Notes: generated by a model not told the origin, from the sequence alone. 64,000 nucleotides of DNA from Gammaproteobacteria bacterium RIFOXYD12_FULL_61_37 (GCA_001801995.1 MGZB01000041.1:1-64000), one strand, 5' to 3'. Positions 51,896 to 62,231 are shown, numbered from the stretch's first letter. A program made the numbers and translations.

Positions 51896-52611
51896 AATCG
51901 CGGCCGAATGATCTGGTCGCTCAGTATGCGGCCGTCCAGAAAACGCACCTGACGCCGGGCGTGGGCGGCGATGTCCGGCTCGTGCGTCACCAGGACGATG
52001 GTGATTCCAGCGGCGTTCAACTGGCCGAACAGGGCCATGATCTCCTCGCCGGTGTGGCTGTCCAGGTTGCCGGTCGGCTCATCGGCCAGGATCAGCCGCG
52101 GCCGGTTTACCAGAGCGCGGGCGATGGCCACGCGCTGTTGCTGGCCACCGGAGATCCGGTTAGGCAGCGATTTGGCGTAACTGCCCAGGCCCACCTTTTC
52201 CAATATTTCCCGGCTGCGACGGCGCCGCTCCTCCTTGCCGATGCCGCAATAGACCAGCGGCAGGGCGACGTTATCCTCCAGATTCATCCGGGGCAGCAGA
52301 TTGAAGCCCTGAAAGACGAAGCCGATGGTACGGCCGCGCAGATGCGCCAATTGATCCTTTGCGAGTTGGGCGACCCGTTGCCCATCGAGCGCGTACTGAC
52401 CGGCTGTTGGCCGGTCCAGGCAGCCAAGGATATTCATGAAGGTCGATTTTCCCGAGCCGGAGTGCCCCATCACGGCCACATATTCGCCGGACTCGATGGT
52501 CAGGTTCACGTCCTTGAGCACGGGAAAGGGACCGGCGGGGGTAGCGTAGGACTTGAATAGACCCTCGACACGGATCAGCGGGGCTTCGGGTACCGGCGCT
52601 GACCGGGTCAT
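51889..52611 (-). CDS. MacB/LolD-type ABC transporter ATPase
   Basis: A 240-residue ABC ATPase: Walker [11 protein letters not shown]-loop [12 protein letters not shown], signature [16 protein letters not shown], Walker [14 protein letters not shown] and the H-loop VTHEPDIA. It resembles the nucleotide-binding part of MacB. Start ATG overlaps the stop of the adaptor gene by one nucleotide. Part of the tripartite exporter encoded by three coupled genes. Confidence 0.92.
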   Translation of the reverse strand: MTRSAPVPEAPLIRVEGLFKSYATPAGPFPVLKDVNLTIESGEYVAVMGHSGSGKSTFMNILGCLDRPTAGQYALDGQRVAQLAKDQLAHLRGRTIGFVFQGFNLLPRMNLEDNVALPLVYCGIGKEERRRRSREILEKVGLGSYAKSLPNRISGGQQQRVAIARALVNRPRLILADEPTGNLDSHTGEEIMALFGQLNAAGITIVLVTHEPDIAAHARRQVRFLDGRILSDQIIRPRLC

Positions 52612-53789
52612 CAGAACATCCTCATGCCGACGGTCTTGGCGGCGCCAGGGGAGGATGCTGCCGCCGCTTCGCCGACGATCACCGTATCACCCGCCTTGAG
52701 ATCGCCAGCGACGATTTCCGTGTTCTTGTTATCGGTGATCCCCAATGTGACGGCCAGGGGTTTAAAGTCTCCAGCCTGAAGGAGATAGACCGTGCCGGAA
52801 CTACTGTCTTTCTTGGACTTTGCGGATTTACCATCGGCGCCCGCCTTGCCGGACGGGGCTGGCGTCCCGGCCGGCTTGAACCGGAGCGCGGCATTGGGGA
52901 CCAGCAGCGCCTCCGCCCGCTGGGCGATCCCGATATTCACATAGGCCGTCATCCCCGGCATGAGCGCCTGATCGGGGTTATCCACCGCGACCACCACGTT
53001 GTAGGTGACCACGTTCTGCTGGGTAGCCGGGTTGAGGCGAATCTGCCGCACCTTGCCATTGAAGGCTCGGCCGGGGAAGGCATCGACGGTGAAACGGGCA
53101 TCCATGCCGACCTTGACATTGCCGATATCCGCCTCGGGAAAACTCGTGTCGATCTGCATGGCCGACAAATCCTGGGCGATCTGGAACAGGGTCGGCGTCT
53201 GGAAGCTGGCGGCGACAGTCTGGCCCACATCCACGCTACGGGCGACCACGACGCCTGACACCGGCGAGCGGATCACCGTATAGGAAAGGGTGACGCGATC
53301 CTTGTCCGCCTGGGCGCGGGCCAGGTCGACGGCGGCGGTGGCGGCCCTCTTCGCCTGCACCACCTGATCCAATTCCTGGCGGGAAGCGTAATTTTTGGCG
53401 AACAGACTGCGGCTACGCGCCTCATTGGCATTGGCCAGATCAAGGCTGACCAGCGCGCTTTGCAAGCCCGCCGCGCTCAAGCGCGCCTGGGCCGACAACA
53501 GGGCATCGTCCAGATCCGCCAGCGCCTGCCCCCCCGTCACCCGGTCATTGAAATCCACATGGAGCCTTTTCACCGTGCCCGATACCTGGCTGCCGACATT
53601 GACCAGGATGACCGGATTGAGCGTGCCGTTGGCCGAAATGTTCTGCGTCAGCGGTCCTTTCTCGATGGTTTGGGTCTTGTAGGGTTCGCCCGCATTCAGC
53701 CCAGCGGCCTGCCGCCAGACGACGAGGCCGGCGGCGGCACAGGCTGCTAGAACAAGGAGGGTCCGATGTTTATTGAGCGTCAGTTGCAT
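52611..53789 (-). CDS. MacA-like periplasmic adaptor (HlyD family)
   Basis: A 392-residue membrane-fusion protein. A single N-terminal helix (TLLVLAACAAAGLVVW) anchors it; the biotinyl-lipoyl domain halves (GTVKRLHVDFNDRVTGGQAL and YTVIRSPVSGVVVARSVDVG) flank a helical hairpin (about 90-165). Beta-barrel and membrane-proximal domains follow. A Gly/Lys/Ser-rich insertion (about 305-330) interrupts the last domain. It links the MacB-like pair to an outer-membrane channel. It lies 100 nt after the UreH-like gene, the largest gap of the run. Confidence 0.9.
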   Translation of the reverse strand: MQLTLNKHRTLLVLAACAAAGLVVWRQAAGLNAGEPYKTQTIEKGPLTQNISANGTLNPVILVNVGSQVSGTVKRLHVDFNDRVTGGQALADLDDALLSAQARLSAAGLQSALVSLDLANANEARSRSLFAKNYASRQELDQVVQAKRAATAAVDLARAQADKDRVTLSYTVIRSPVSGVVVARSVDVGQTVAASFQTPTLFQIAQDLSAMQIDTSFPEADIGNVKVGMDARFTVDAFPGRAFNGKVRQIRLNPATQQNVVTYNVVVAVDNPDQALMPGMTAYVNIGIAQRAEALLVPNAALRFKPAGTPAPSGKAGADGKSAKSKKDSSSGTVYLLQAGDFKPLAVTLGITDNKNTEIVAGDLKAGDTVIVGEAAAASSPGAAKTVGMRMF

Positions 53790-53889
53790 GGTTCTGCCAC
53801 AGAAGGGGGCGTATTCGTCATCGCGCCGGAAGGCCGGTCCAGCACCGCCTGGACGGGTTGCTGGCGGGCGGAGAATAGGGAGGATTGCT

Positions 53890-54570
53890 TCATTTTAGAA
53901 TATTCGAAAGACCAACCAGAATCAGCAATCCGGCCGCGAGTCGCTCCATCGCCGGCCGCCAGCCTTTCAGCTCCTCACGGAGGCGACGCCCCAGATACGC
54001 CGCGCCGATGCCATAGACGATGCTGGGCACAACGATGGCCCCCAGGCCGAACGCCAACCCCAACGTCCAGCCTTGTAGGGCATTGGCGCTGGCGGCAGCG
54101 GAGAATAGCACCACGCCCAGCGGTGCGCAGGGTGTGAGCGCCATGCCGGCGCCCATCAGGAACAGACCGCCGGGAAGGAGCAGCCGTGGTTCGGCGGGAA
54201 GGCCCATCCTGTGCGAAGCCGACGCATCGCAGACTGCCGCGGCACAGGCCGGGCGCCGCCACAGCAAGGCCAGCCCCATCATCAGGGCAGCGGTGCCCAC
54301 CACAAGCCTTAGGGTGGGCGCCGCCGTTCCATCCTTGACGACTTGTCCGGCCAGACCCGCCGCCATGCCAAAGGCGCTGTAACCCAGAAGCCGCCCCAGG
54401 GAAAGCGGCAGCACCACGCGCCAGGAACGGCGCAGGCTGAAATCCCGCGCCAGGAACACCGGCCCCAGGTACGGCAGGCAACTGATGAGGCAAGGCCCCA
54501 TGCCATAGGCCAGCCCAAGCGCCAGCGCCATGGGCAGGCCCACCAGGGTTTCCATCGGCACGGCGGTCAT
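53890..54570 (-). CDS. UreH/DsbD-like six-helix membrane protein
   Basis: A 226-residue inner-membrane protein of the cytochrome-c-biogenesis transmembrane/UreH (sulfite-exporter-like) group. The first helix carries GMGPCLISCLPYLGP and the fourth TPCAPLGVVLFSA, so each half has a Pro-Cys motif placed as in DsbD and CcdA. These are the positions where such proteins pass electrons or bind metal. A further pair (CAAAVC) is in a loop. Two functions are possible: moving reducing power across the membrane, or metal/anion transport. The start overlaps the activator stop by one nucleotide (TGATG), so it belongs to the same operon. Confidence 0.75.
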   Translation of the reverse strand: MTAVPMETLVGLPMALALGLAYGMGPCLISCLPYLGPVFLARDFSLRRSWRVVLPLSLGRLLGYSAFGMAAGLAGQVVKDGTAAPTLRLVVGTAALMMGLALLWRRPACAAAVCDASASHRMGLPAEPRLLLPGGLFLMGAGMALTPCAPLGVVLFSAAASANALQGWTLGLAFGLGAIVVPSIVYGIGAAYLGRRLREELKGWRPAMERLAAGLLILVGLSNILK

Positions 54571-55373
54571 CAGGCGTTCCCCGACAAAAATTCGCTCCGC
54601 GCCAGGATCGCCGCGCCGAAGGCTGTGGTGGTCTGCGGATGTTCCGGAACCACCAGCTCCCGTTGCAATTCATCCTGGATGGCCGCGACCAGGCCCTTGT
54701 TCAGCGCCGGGCCGCCGTCGAAATACACTCGGTCCTCGATGCCGACCCGCTTGGCCAGCCGCAGGGTGCGTTTGGCGATGGAGTAGTGGATGCCGGCGAC
54801 GATCTCCTCCTTGCCATGGCCATTGGCCAGCAGCCCGATGATCTCGGACTCGGCGAAGACGGTGCAGGTGCTGTTGATGGTTAGCGGCACGCCCTTGCCA
54901 TTGAAGTGGTAGTCGCCCAGTTCTTCCAGGTCGATGTCCAGGTTGCGGGCCGCCACGTCGAGAAAGCGTCCCGTGCCGGCGGCGCACTTGTCGTTCATGG
55001 CGAAGTTGGAGACGCTGCCGGTAGCGTCGATCTGGATGGCCTTGGAATCCTGGCCGCCGATGTTGATGATGGTGCGCACCCCGCCGAATGCCTTGCCAAC
55101 TTCAAAGGCCCCGATGGCATTGGCGGTGATCTCGCTGATGGAGTCGTCGGCCTCCTTGAACAGCTTGCGGCCGTAGCCGGTGGCGATCAGGTATTTCACC
55201 TGTTCGCGCACCAGGCCGTGCCGTTCCAGCAACAGCCCCAATGCCGCCTTGGCATTCTTGTGGAACAAGCTGCCGGAATCGGAGACATGCACCCCGGCAA
55301 GACCGCCCTCTTCATCGACCAGGGCCACCTTGATGGCGGTTGAACCTATATCCAGCCCGGCAAAATAGTTCAT
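54570..55373 (-). CDS. ATP-dependent activator of an Fe-S reductase (HgdC/BadF/YjiL family)
   Basis: A 267-residue ASKHA-fold ATPase. The N-terminal MNYFAGLDIGSTAIKVALVD and NIGGQDSKAI are nucleotide-binding motifs. The two cysteines that hold the subunit-bridging [4Fe-4S] cluster in this family are present: Cys130 (NDKCAAGTGRFLD) and Cys170 (NSTCTVFAESE). Such 'archerases' use ATP to push an electron at very low potential into a partner enzyme. The start overlaps the stop of that partner gene (ATGA). Close relatives include E. coli YjiL and the reductase of the double-cubane-cluster protein. Confidence 0.9.
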   Translation of the reverse strand: MNYFAGLDIGSTAIKVALVDEEGGLAGVHVSDSGSLFHKNAKAALGLLLERHGLVREQVKYLIATGYGRKLFKEADDSISEITANAIGAFEVGKAFGGVRTIINIGGQDSKAIQIDATGSVSNFAMNDKCAAGTGRFLDVAARNLDIDLEELGDYHFNGKGVPLTINSTCTVFAESEIIGLLANGHGKEEIVAGIHYSIAKRTLRLAKRVGIEDRVYFDGGPALNKGLVAAIQDELQRELVVPEHPQTTTAFGAAILARSEFLSGNA

Positions 55374-56650
55374 GTGGCCTTCCGTTTTCTGGTCTTGATG
55401 GATTCGAGGAAGGCCTCGATGCGGGTGGTCAACTGACCCAGATCGTCCGGGCTGTAGTCGGTTTCCACGGCGAGCATGACGATGCCCGCCTTGTTGAGGG
55501 CTTCGGCGACGCTTCGCTGCTCCATCTCGTAGACCTGGCAACCGGCGAAGGTTTGATAGACCACGCCATCGACGGCAAAGCTTTTGGCAAGATCCAGCAG
55601 CCGCCGGATACGGTCGTCGTTGTTGGGGAAGATCGGGCAGGTGCAGGGTTTGAGATACTTGTCCGCCAGACTGTCGACCATATTGTTGAGAAGCCATTCG
55701 TCGACTGAGGTCATGTCGTAGAGCATGCGGTTGGCGGAGCAGGTTTCGTCCGCCACTACGACACCGCCGGACTGTTCGATCACCAGCGGCAGTTTCAGGT
55801 TGGGAAAGACCGGCGGCGAACCGGTGAACAGGATGCGCGGAGCCTTCTTCTGGGCGGCGCAAAAGCCGTCCTTTTCGCGTTGCGCCAGTTCGGCGTTGAG
55901 CCTTTCCACCGCATCGGTCCAGCGGTCGATGTCGTCGAAAAAATAGGCGTTGGTCACCAGAAATACGTCTTTGCCGAGGATCAGCGACGGTGCCTTGCGG
56001 CGGAAGTTGTGCAAGGTACGGAAGGCGACCTGTGCCCGGCTGGTTTTGGCCATCGCCGCCATCAGATTCTTGCGGGTCAGTTTTTTGCCGGTGAGCTGGC
56101 GCAGCCGTACGGCGAACTCCCGCACCGAGCGCTGCCAATAGACCCGCGCCTGTTCGCTTTCCTTGGCCGGGGGCAGTTCCAGCTCATAGACGCTATGCCC
56201 CATGCCCGCCATCATGGCACTCGCCTTCTTCTTCTGATCGCAGGTAGTGGGGTTGACGATCAAATCCAATTTGCCGGTCTTCGGGATGGCGTTTTCCGAA
56301 CTCAACATGCCCAGCGTGGCCTTGACCAGAGAACAGGACTTGGCCGGCATGAAATCGGCGCCGATCTGGTCATAGTGATACGAGCCGTTGCACAGACGCA
56401 CCGGCGTAGCGCCGAAGGCGTAGATCAGCTCCTCGGGGGCGTGAATGCAGGTGGTCCCCACCCGCACACCTTCCCGTTCGATCGACTCTCCCCGGCAATA
56501 GGCTCGGCGGAACAGATCGTAGAAATAGGCCATCGACGGCGGGTTGTCGTCGAAGTCGTCAGTGATATGGTCAAGCATGGTCTCCGCCTCGCGCGCCTGG
56601 CGGCTACGGTTGTAGGGGAGCGCGGCGGTCTTAGCGTTTGGGTTGGTCAA
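55370..56650 (-). CDS. 2-hydroxyacyl-CoA dehydratase D-family / double-cubane-cluster-type protein (YjiM-like)
   Basis: A 426-residue protein of the HgdB/FldC superfamily. Characteristic segments are GTTCIHAPEELIYAFGATPV and NPTTCDQKKKA. Nine or more cysteines are available for Fe-S clusters (52, 68, 87, 106, 137, 304, 336, 338, 371). A single gene with one activator, rather than two dehydratase subunits plus CoA genes, is the layout of the homodimeric double-cubane-cluster proteins (YjiM type), which reduce small molecules in ATP-dependent fashion. No acyl-CoA genes are nearby. Start: TTG at 56650 (overlapping the upstream gene by 20 nt) or ATG at 56578 with GGAG upstream. Confidence 0.82.
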   Translation of the reverse strand: MTNPNAKTAALPYNRSRQAREAETMLDHITDDFDDNPPSMAYFYDLFRRAYCRGESIEREGVRVGTTCIHAPEELIYAFGATPVRLCNGSYHYDQIGADFMPAKSCSLVKATLGMLSSENAIPKTGKLDLIVNPTTCDQKKKASAMMAGMGHSVYELELPPAKESEQARVYWQRSVREFAVRLRQLTGKKLTRKNLMAAMAKTSRAQVAFRTLHNFRRKAPSLILGKDVFLVTNAYFFDDIDRWTDAVERLNAELAQREKDGFCAAQKKAPRILFTGSPPVFPNLKLPLVIEQSGGVVVADETCSANRMLYDMTSVDEWLLNNMVDSLADKYLKPCTCPIFPNNDDRIRRLLDLAKSFAVDGVVYQTFAGCQVYEMEQRSVAEALNKAGIVMLAVETDYSPDDLGQLTTRIEAFLESIKTRKRKAT

Positions 56651-57617
56651 GGCCTATTCCCTTCTGACAGCGTTTGATGAATCCGGCCTCGGTGGACTCG
56701 AAAATGGTGATGGTGGCAAAAGTCGCCTTGAGCGCGCCCGGTTCCGGGCAGGCGGCGACGCATTTGAGGCAGAGGATGCAGTCGTCGGCCATGATGTCGG
56801 CATTCTTGACATCGTCGGCGATGGCCTTGATCTCCATGTCACAGGCCCGGTAGCAGTCCCCGCAGCGTGTGCACTTGTCTCCGTCCTTCCTGAGCTTGAG
56901 CAGCGCGGGCCTGGAGATCAGGTAATGCAGCGCGCTCATGGGGCAGAAGAAGCAGAAGAAGCGCTTTTTGACGAAGGCCCCGGTCAGGAACAGGCCGGTG
57001 ATCAGCATGCCCAGCACCGTCATTGCCACGGCGGTCTTCGATGAGAAATCGACCGTCAGATGGGACAGATCGCCCGTGAACAGGGGCAGTACCATGCGCG
57101 CAGGGCAGATCAGGCAGAACGGCGTGCCCATGTCGCGGGAGAACCAGCCGCCGCCGATGCCGAGCGGGATCAGGATCATCAATGCCAGCAGGACATACTT
57201 CACCCGGCTGAGATGGCGGAACTGATCCTGCGTATAGCGGGCATAGCGCACACCGAGCCGACGGCGTAGCGCCGTGATCCAGTCCTGGATCGTCCCCAGC
57301 GGGCAGACGTAGCCGCACCAGCCCTTGTTGAGAAAGATGAACCAGAGCCAGAAAATGCCGAAGCCGGTGAGGACGCCGAGGCTCGCCATGCCGAAGAGCT
57401 GGGGCCAGGGCCGGGCCAACTGATGCTGGAGCGGCATTAAATAACAGATGCCTCCGCGCCCCTCCTGATTAAAACCACAGGCGAACATCGGCAGGTGATT
57501 GCCCAGGTTGATGGCCAGGTAGCCGCCATAGACCAGCAGCACAAACATCGCCAACTGGAACCAGATGCGGAAGCGGTTGAGGTCGACCCCGTCGATGGCG
57601 TCCTTAAGCCTTTTCAT
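56631..57617 (-). CDS. NapH-like membrane ferredoxin
   Basis: A 328-residue polyferredoxin-type membrane protein with four helices and the two CxxxCP motifs of NapH/NosR/RdxA proteins (GWCGYVCPLG, FFCFFCPMSA), plus an extra CLICP. Two [4Fe-4S] motifs end the protein on the cytoplasmic side (CTRCGDCYRACDM, CILCLKCVAACPEPGA). Such proteins move electrons between quinol and soluble Fe-S partners. Its position directly before the dehydratase-type gene (20-nt overlap) makes it the likely electron source for the activator. AGGAGG precedes the ATG. Confidence 0.88.
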   Translation of the reverse strand: MKRLKDAIDGVDLNRFRIWFQLAMFVLLVYGGYLAINLGNHLPMFACGFNQEGRGGICYLMPLQHQLARPWPQLFGMASLGVLTGFGIFWLWFIFLNKGWCGYVCPLGTIQDWITALRRRLGVRYARYTQDQFRHLSRVKYVLLALMILIPLGIGGGWFSRDMGTPFCLICPARMVLPLFTGDLSHLTVDFSSKTAVAMTVLGMLITGLFLTGAFVKKRFFCFFCPMSALHYLISRPALLKLRKDGDKCTRCGDCYRACDMEIKAIADDVKNADIMADDCILCLKCVAACPEPGALKATFATITIFESTEAGFIKRCQKGIGLDQPKR

Positions 57618-58638
57618 CGAGGCGTACCTCCTGAAAGGGCCTCAACCGGCGGCGGCGGTAGAGATAGGTGGCCACACCACTGAGCAGGGCCGCGAGTAGG
57701 CCCACCCCCAACCCCCAGGCATAGGAGCGATAATCTTCGGGCGAAGGGTAGTAGCTGCCAGACAGGGTGGCTTGGTAGCGCACACTGGTATAGGGCTGAT
57801 CCTTGTGGTTGCCCGCTTCGGTGGCGTCGAATTCGGCAATCACCAGATAGGTGGCCTTGAAGCGTTTCTGGAACTCGCCCCAGGGAGGGAAGTAGTCCCG
57901 GACCACCTGAAATCTGGCGCGCCCCTGCCCGTCGCTCGTTACCTCCTTGCTCCAGCCTTGATGGCTGACGAAGCGCACGCGCGCATCCGGCACCGGCAGG
58001 CCCTTCCGCAGGACGATGAAGGACTGTTCCGTACCCGACCTGACTTGGGAAAACGGCCCCTCCTTGGGCTGACGTTCACGGACGATCTCGATTGCCGCGT
58101 TCTCCAGCGCACGCGGCGCCGTCATGGCCCGATCGTGCTCCTCCTCATCGCCGTCATGGCCGAAGTTACCCACCTCGGCCTTCGCGACGTTGAGGTTTAG
58201 CATCCTCTCTTGCAGCGTGCGGGTGGTGACGTAAACACGGTAGAAACCCTGCGCCGGCATCTCGAACACAAGCCCCCTATGGCCCTCGCCCGGCGGCGGC
58301 ACGGACTCGCCCTCGGGTTTGCTGGGCGTGACTAGCAAGGTCTCCACCGAGGCATCCGCGTCGCCGCGGGCGAAGGCTGCTTTCTGGGGATCGGTGCCGG
58401 AAAGCAGCCAGAGGCGCTTCATCGGCGGGCCGGAATGCATACCACCGCCCATCGGCATTCCCCCCATACCCCCACCGCGCCGTGCGGGTGCGCCTTCTGC
58501 CCGCATGGGCGAAGTGTCTGAAATCCAGAGCACGCAGCCCCCTTCCAGCGCCGTGACGGGGCCGCTCGCCAACGACACCAGCAGCAGTACCGGCGCGAAC
58601 CGGTGTGTCATGCGACCCATGATGGGATCAAAATTCAT
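57604..58638 (-). CDS. exported Met/Gly-rich DUF4198-like protein with C-terminal anchor
   Basis: A protein of about 344 residues (in-frame ATGs at 58620 and 58611 are alternative starts) with a signal peptide (FAPVLLLVSLASGPVTA). A Gly/Met-rich stretch with one His follows (GGGMGGMPMGGGMHSGPPM), of a kind often linked to copper or other soft-metal binding. A DUF4198/NikM-like beta-sandwich region makes up the middle (VFEMPAQGFYRVYVTTRT, VRFVSHQGWSKEVTSDGQG). One C-terminal helix (LGVGLLAALLSGVATYLY) and a positive tail anchor it in the inner membrane. Related proteins accompany metal importers. It overlaps the receptor gene by 11 nt. Confidence 0.65.
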   Translation of the reverse strand: MNFDPIMGRMTHRFAPVLLLVSLASGPVTALEGGCVLWISDTSPMRAEGAPARRGGGMGGMPMGGGMHSGPPMKRLWLLSGTDPQKAAFARGDADASVETLLVTPSKPEGESVPPPGEGHRGLVFEMPAQGFYRVYVTTRTLQERMLNLNVAKAEVGNFGHDGDEEEHDRAMTAPRALENAAIEIVRERQPKEGPFSQVRSGTEQSFIVLRKGLPVPDARVRFVSHQGWSKEVTSDGQGRARFQVVRDYFPPWGEFQKRFKATYLVIAEFDATEAGNHKDQPYTSVRYQATLSGSYYPSPEDYRSYAWGLGVGLLAALLSGVATYLYRRRRLRPFQEVRLDEKA

Positions 58639-60931
58639 ATGAAAGCCCGGCGCGCAGGGTCAGCGGGGTATAGGTGCCGCTGTTGCCTTGCCCCGCCATG
58701 GCGGACAAGACACTGACGCCGGCGATTGTCGTGTAACTGGCGCGAGTGGCGTATTTCTCGTCGGTGAGGTTGATGGCGTGCATCCAGAACGACCAGTCCT
58801 TTTTGCGGTAACTGGCACGCAGACTGAACAAGTCGGGACGCGAATAGGTACTGTCGTTTTCGACGCGCGTGAAATATTTCGATATGTGGTCCCCTTCGAG
58901 TTCGACAAGCCAGCCCGGCGCGGGCTTTACCCCGATCCGCAGGTTCAGCCGCTCCCTTGGCATCGCGGCATAGGATTTACCGCTGTAATCGGCAGTCGTC
59001 GTCTTGTAGCTGTTGTAGTAGGCGCGTGCGTTGGTGTAGGTGGCGCCGAGATCGAGCCAGTCGTTCGCGTTCCAGGTGAACATCGACTCCAGTCCCTCGG
59101 CCGTCAGCCCACCGGCATTCTCATTGATCTTGCAGGCGGCGCCATTGTTCAGGGCGGTCGCCTCGGCGGCGGTGCAGTCCCGCGCCACGATGAAGCCCTG
59201 GTTGTAGCTGTGATACAGGGTAACGTCGTATTGCAGGCCGATATTCTCGAGACGGCCACGGAGGCCGATTTCCTTGGTCAGCGCCTCTTCCGGCTCCAGG
59301 CTCGTATTCCCTATCACGTTGCCGGCGGTGCCCTTCGTCGCCGTATCGAGCAGGGTGGAACTCGCGGGCGCATTGAAGGTTTCTGCCAGGTTTCCCCAGA
59401 TCAGATGGCCCTTGGCGAATTCATAGGTCGCCCCGGATTTCAAGATGTCCTTTTGAAAGGTCTTCTTGGTGTCCTTGTTCGATGCTGTCCGGTCATCGGT
59501 CGTATAGGTGATCTTGTCGAAGCGTTCGCCGATGTGCAGGCGCAACTTGTCGAGGGGCGAAAACTCGAAATGAGCGAAGGGGGTCGAGTTTTCCTCCCTG
59601 GCGACCGATCCCTGCCCGGTGGCGGTCATCGTGCCGACACCCCACATCCCCGTCTGCGCCTGTGCCGCCGTGAAGCTGTTGCTATAGGTCGCGGAGTCTG
59701 TCTCGACATCGATCAGCTCCATCCCCAGATACAAAGTCGATTTGGCCAGGTCGAACTCCTGGCGGTACATCGGACGGGCCGATTGCGTGACGACATCGTT
59801 CTTCTTGAGGGTGTTCGTCGATGCTGCGGATCCGGTGTTGTAGGTGTTACAGGTGACGGTGACGTTGTCGCAAATGACGCTTCTGGCCCCGCCGGAACCT
59901 GCCGCACCATAGGCGATCCCGTCATCGGTGCGTTGCTGATACGCCAGGCTGAATTCGCCGTGCGCCCCGATCTGTTGCTGGAGGTTTGCCGACCAGGTTT
60001 CATAGTCGTTGACGGAACGGCCATCGGTCCCCGGCACGGTCGGCTGCCAGTCATTCTCCCAATACACGCTACGCAGATTGGTGCCGTTGATGCTGGCATT
60101 CTTGAGTTTGGCGGCCTCGGTCGCGTTCAGCGGGATCGCGCCAGCGAGGTGATAGTCGTATTTCAAACGGTCGGCGCCCAGCGTCAGCTTGGTCGAGTCC
60201 GTAGGACGGATCGAGGTGCGAAAGGCCAAGCCGTCCTTGTGCTCTTCGGCGGCGTTGTTCTTTCCAGAGGCCAGGTTCTTTCGCCAGCCGTCGTTATCCA
60301 TGGTGCTGGCATTGACCAGAAAACCGAAGCGGCCGTCCTTCGTCGAGGTGCCGATGTTGCCCCGGGTCCGGCTAAACCCCCAACTGCCGGCTTCCTGTGA
60401 AAGCTTTCCCTGGAAGTCTTCCGGCGGCAGACGGGTCGTCACGCTCAATGTGCCGCCCAGCGCGCCGCTGCCGTAAAGTGCGGAACCGGGGCCGGTGATG
60501 ACGTCAATGCGATCGATATTACCCCCATCGACCTCGTCCAGCAGGGAGGTGTTCGAGGTCGCCGAGACGCGCAAGCCATCGACGCGGTTCTCGGTGTAGT
60601 TCTTCCCGCCGTCGGGAATGCGCATGTTGCGCACCATGCTGATGCCGGGCACCCGCTTGCCGAGTTCCAGCAGGTTGTTCACCAGATTCAGGTGCTCGAT
60701 TTCCTTGTGATCCACCACCGCGCCGGAGATTGGTGTGTATTTGGTCAATTTGCCCAGCGGAGTACGCTTCTGAACCGGCATTTCCGCATCCGTCGAAACG
60801 ATCATCTCCTGCAACAGGACATCCTTCTCTGCGGCAGCCGCGCTGCCGCAACAGATCATGCCGGACAGGGCGGCAACGGCGAAGGACAATGGGCGGCGGG
60901 CGCCCGCCGGAGCGCCGGGTTTGCGTGTCAT
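58628..60931 (-). CDS. TonB-dependent outer-membrane receptor
   Basis: A 767-residue TonB-dependent receptor with signal peptide (LSFAVAALSGMICCGSAAA). A TonB box-like segment is seen near QEMIVSTDA, then the plug domain (about 60-175, GKNYTENRVDGLRV and ITGPGSALYGSGALGG) and a 22-strand barrel ending in Phe (RAGLSYEF). One extracellular loop has a Cys pair (ICDNVTVTC) and another (RDC...AACK), possibly disulfides. The ligand cannot be read from the sequence; the metal-type neighbour suggests a metal complex or metallophore. First structural gene after exbD, 12 nt gap. Confidence 0.92.
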   Translation of the reverse strand: MTRKPGAPAGARRPLSFAVAALSGMICCGSAAAAEKDVLLQEMIVSTDAEMPVQKRTPLGKLTKYTPISGAVVDHKEIEHLNLVNNLLELGKRVPGISMVRNMRIPDGGKNYTENRVDGLRVSATSNTSLLDEVDGGNIDRIDVITGPGSALYGSGALGGTLSVTTRLPPEDFQGKLSQEAGSWGFSRTRGNIGTSTKDGRFGFLVNASTMDNDGWRKNLASGKNNAAEEHKDGLAFRTSIRPTDSTKLTLGADRLKYDYHLAGAIPLNATEAAKLKNASINGTNLRSVYWENDWQPTVPGTDGRSVNDYETWSANLQQQIGAHGEFSLAYQQRTDDGIAYGAAGSGGARSVICDNVTVTCNTYNTGSAASTNTLKKNDVVTQSARPMYRQEFDLAKSTLYLGMELIDVETDSATYSNSFTAAQAQTGMWGVGTMTATGQGSVAREENSTPFAHFEFSPLDKLRLHIGERFDKITYTTDDRTASNKDTKKTFQKDILKSGATYEFAKGHLIWGNLAETFNAPASSTLLDTATKGTAGNVIGNTSLEPEEALTKEIGLRGRLENIGLQYDVTLYHSYNQGFIVARDCTAAEATALNNGAACKINENAGGLTAEGLESMFTWNANDWLDLGATYTNARAYYNSYKTTTADYSGKSYAAMPRERLNLRIGVKPAPGWLVELEGDHISKYFTRVENDSTYSRPDLFSLRASYRKKDWSFWMHAINLTDEKYATRASYTTIAGVSVLSAMAGQGNSGTYTPLTLRAGLSYEF

Positions 60932-60943
60932 GGGGGCTCCCCC

Positions 60944-61401
60944 TTATGGGTTGGACGATGGAATATTCTGTTCAGTGGGCACCGGAAGCCCGTTATCTCT
61001 GGGTTCGGTGACGAAGGCGATCTTCGTCACCCCCGCCTTCTGCGCCACAGCGAGGATGTCGGCCACTTTTTCGTAAGGCGTGGCTCGCTCGGCGCGCAGG
61101 TGAAGTTCCGGCTGCTGCGGGGCCAGTCCGGCGAGGCGGGCATGGACCGCCTCGGGGCTCGCCGGGGCGCCGTCGAGAAACAGGGCGCCCTGGCCGTCGA
61201 GGGCCAGATCGACCACCAGGGGTTTGTCGTCGAGCTGGGTCGAATCGACACGCGGCAGGTTGATGGGCACGGCCTGATTGAGGAGCGGCGCGGTGATGAT
61301 GAAGATCACCAGCAGTACCAGCATCACGTCCACCAGGGGGGTGGTGTTGATCTCGGCCATGGGCGCCGCGTTCGCGCCCTCGTTGAAGGAACCGAGGGCC
61401 A

Positions 61402-61402
<1 letters not shown>
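60944..61402 (-). CDS. exbD: ExbD-like biopolymer transport protein
   Basis: A 152-residue ExbD/TolR-family protein. The single transmembrane helix contains the essential Asp (INTTPLVDVMLVLLVIFIIT), and a periplasmic domain follows. It powers TonB with ExbB by using the proton gradient. The start overlaps the exbB stop (TGATG). Confidence 0.9.
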
Positions 61403-62226
<824 letters not shown>

Positions 62227-62231
62227 GCAAA

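Noticed and set aside
53780-53893. Small minus-strand frame (about 38 codons) between the UreH-like and MacA-like genes
   Set aside because: No recognisable motif, no good ribosome-binding site, and it runs into the MacA-like start; most likely leader sequence.
55370-56650. Amino-acid fermentation 2-hydroxyacyl-CoA dehydratase
   Set aside because: Such systems have two dehydratase subunit genes and a CoA-transferase or ligase nearby. Only one subunit is present, with transport and NapH-like genes instead.
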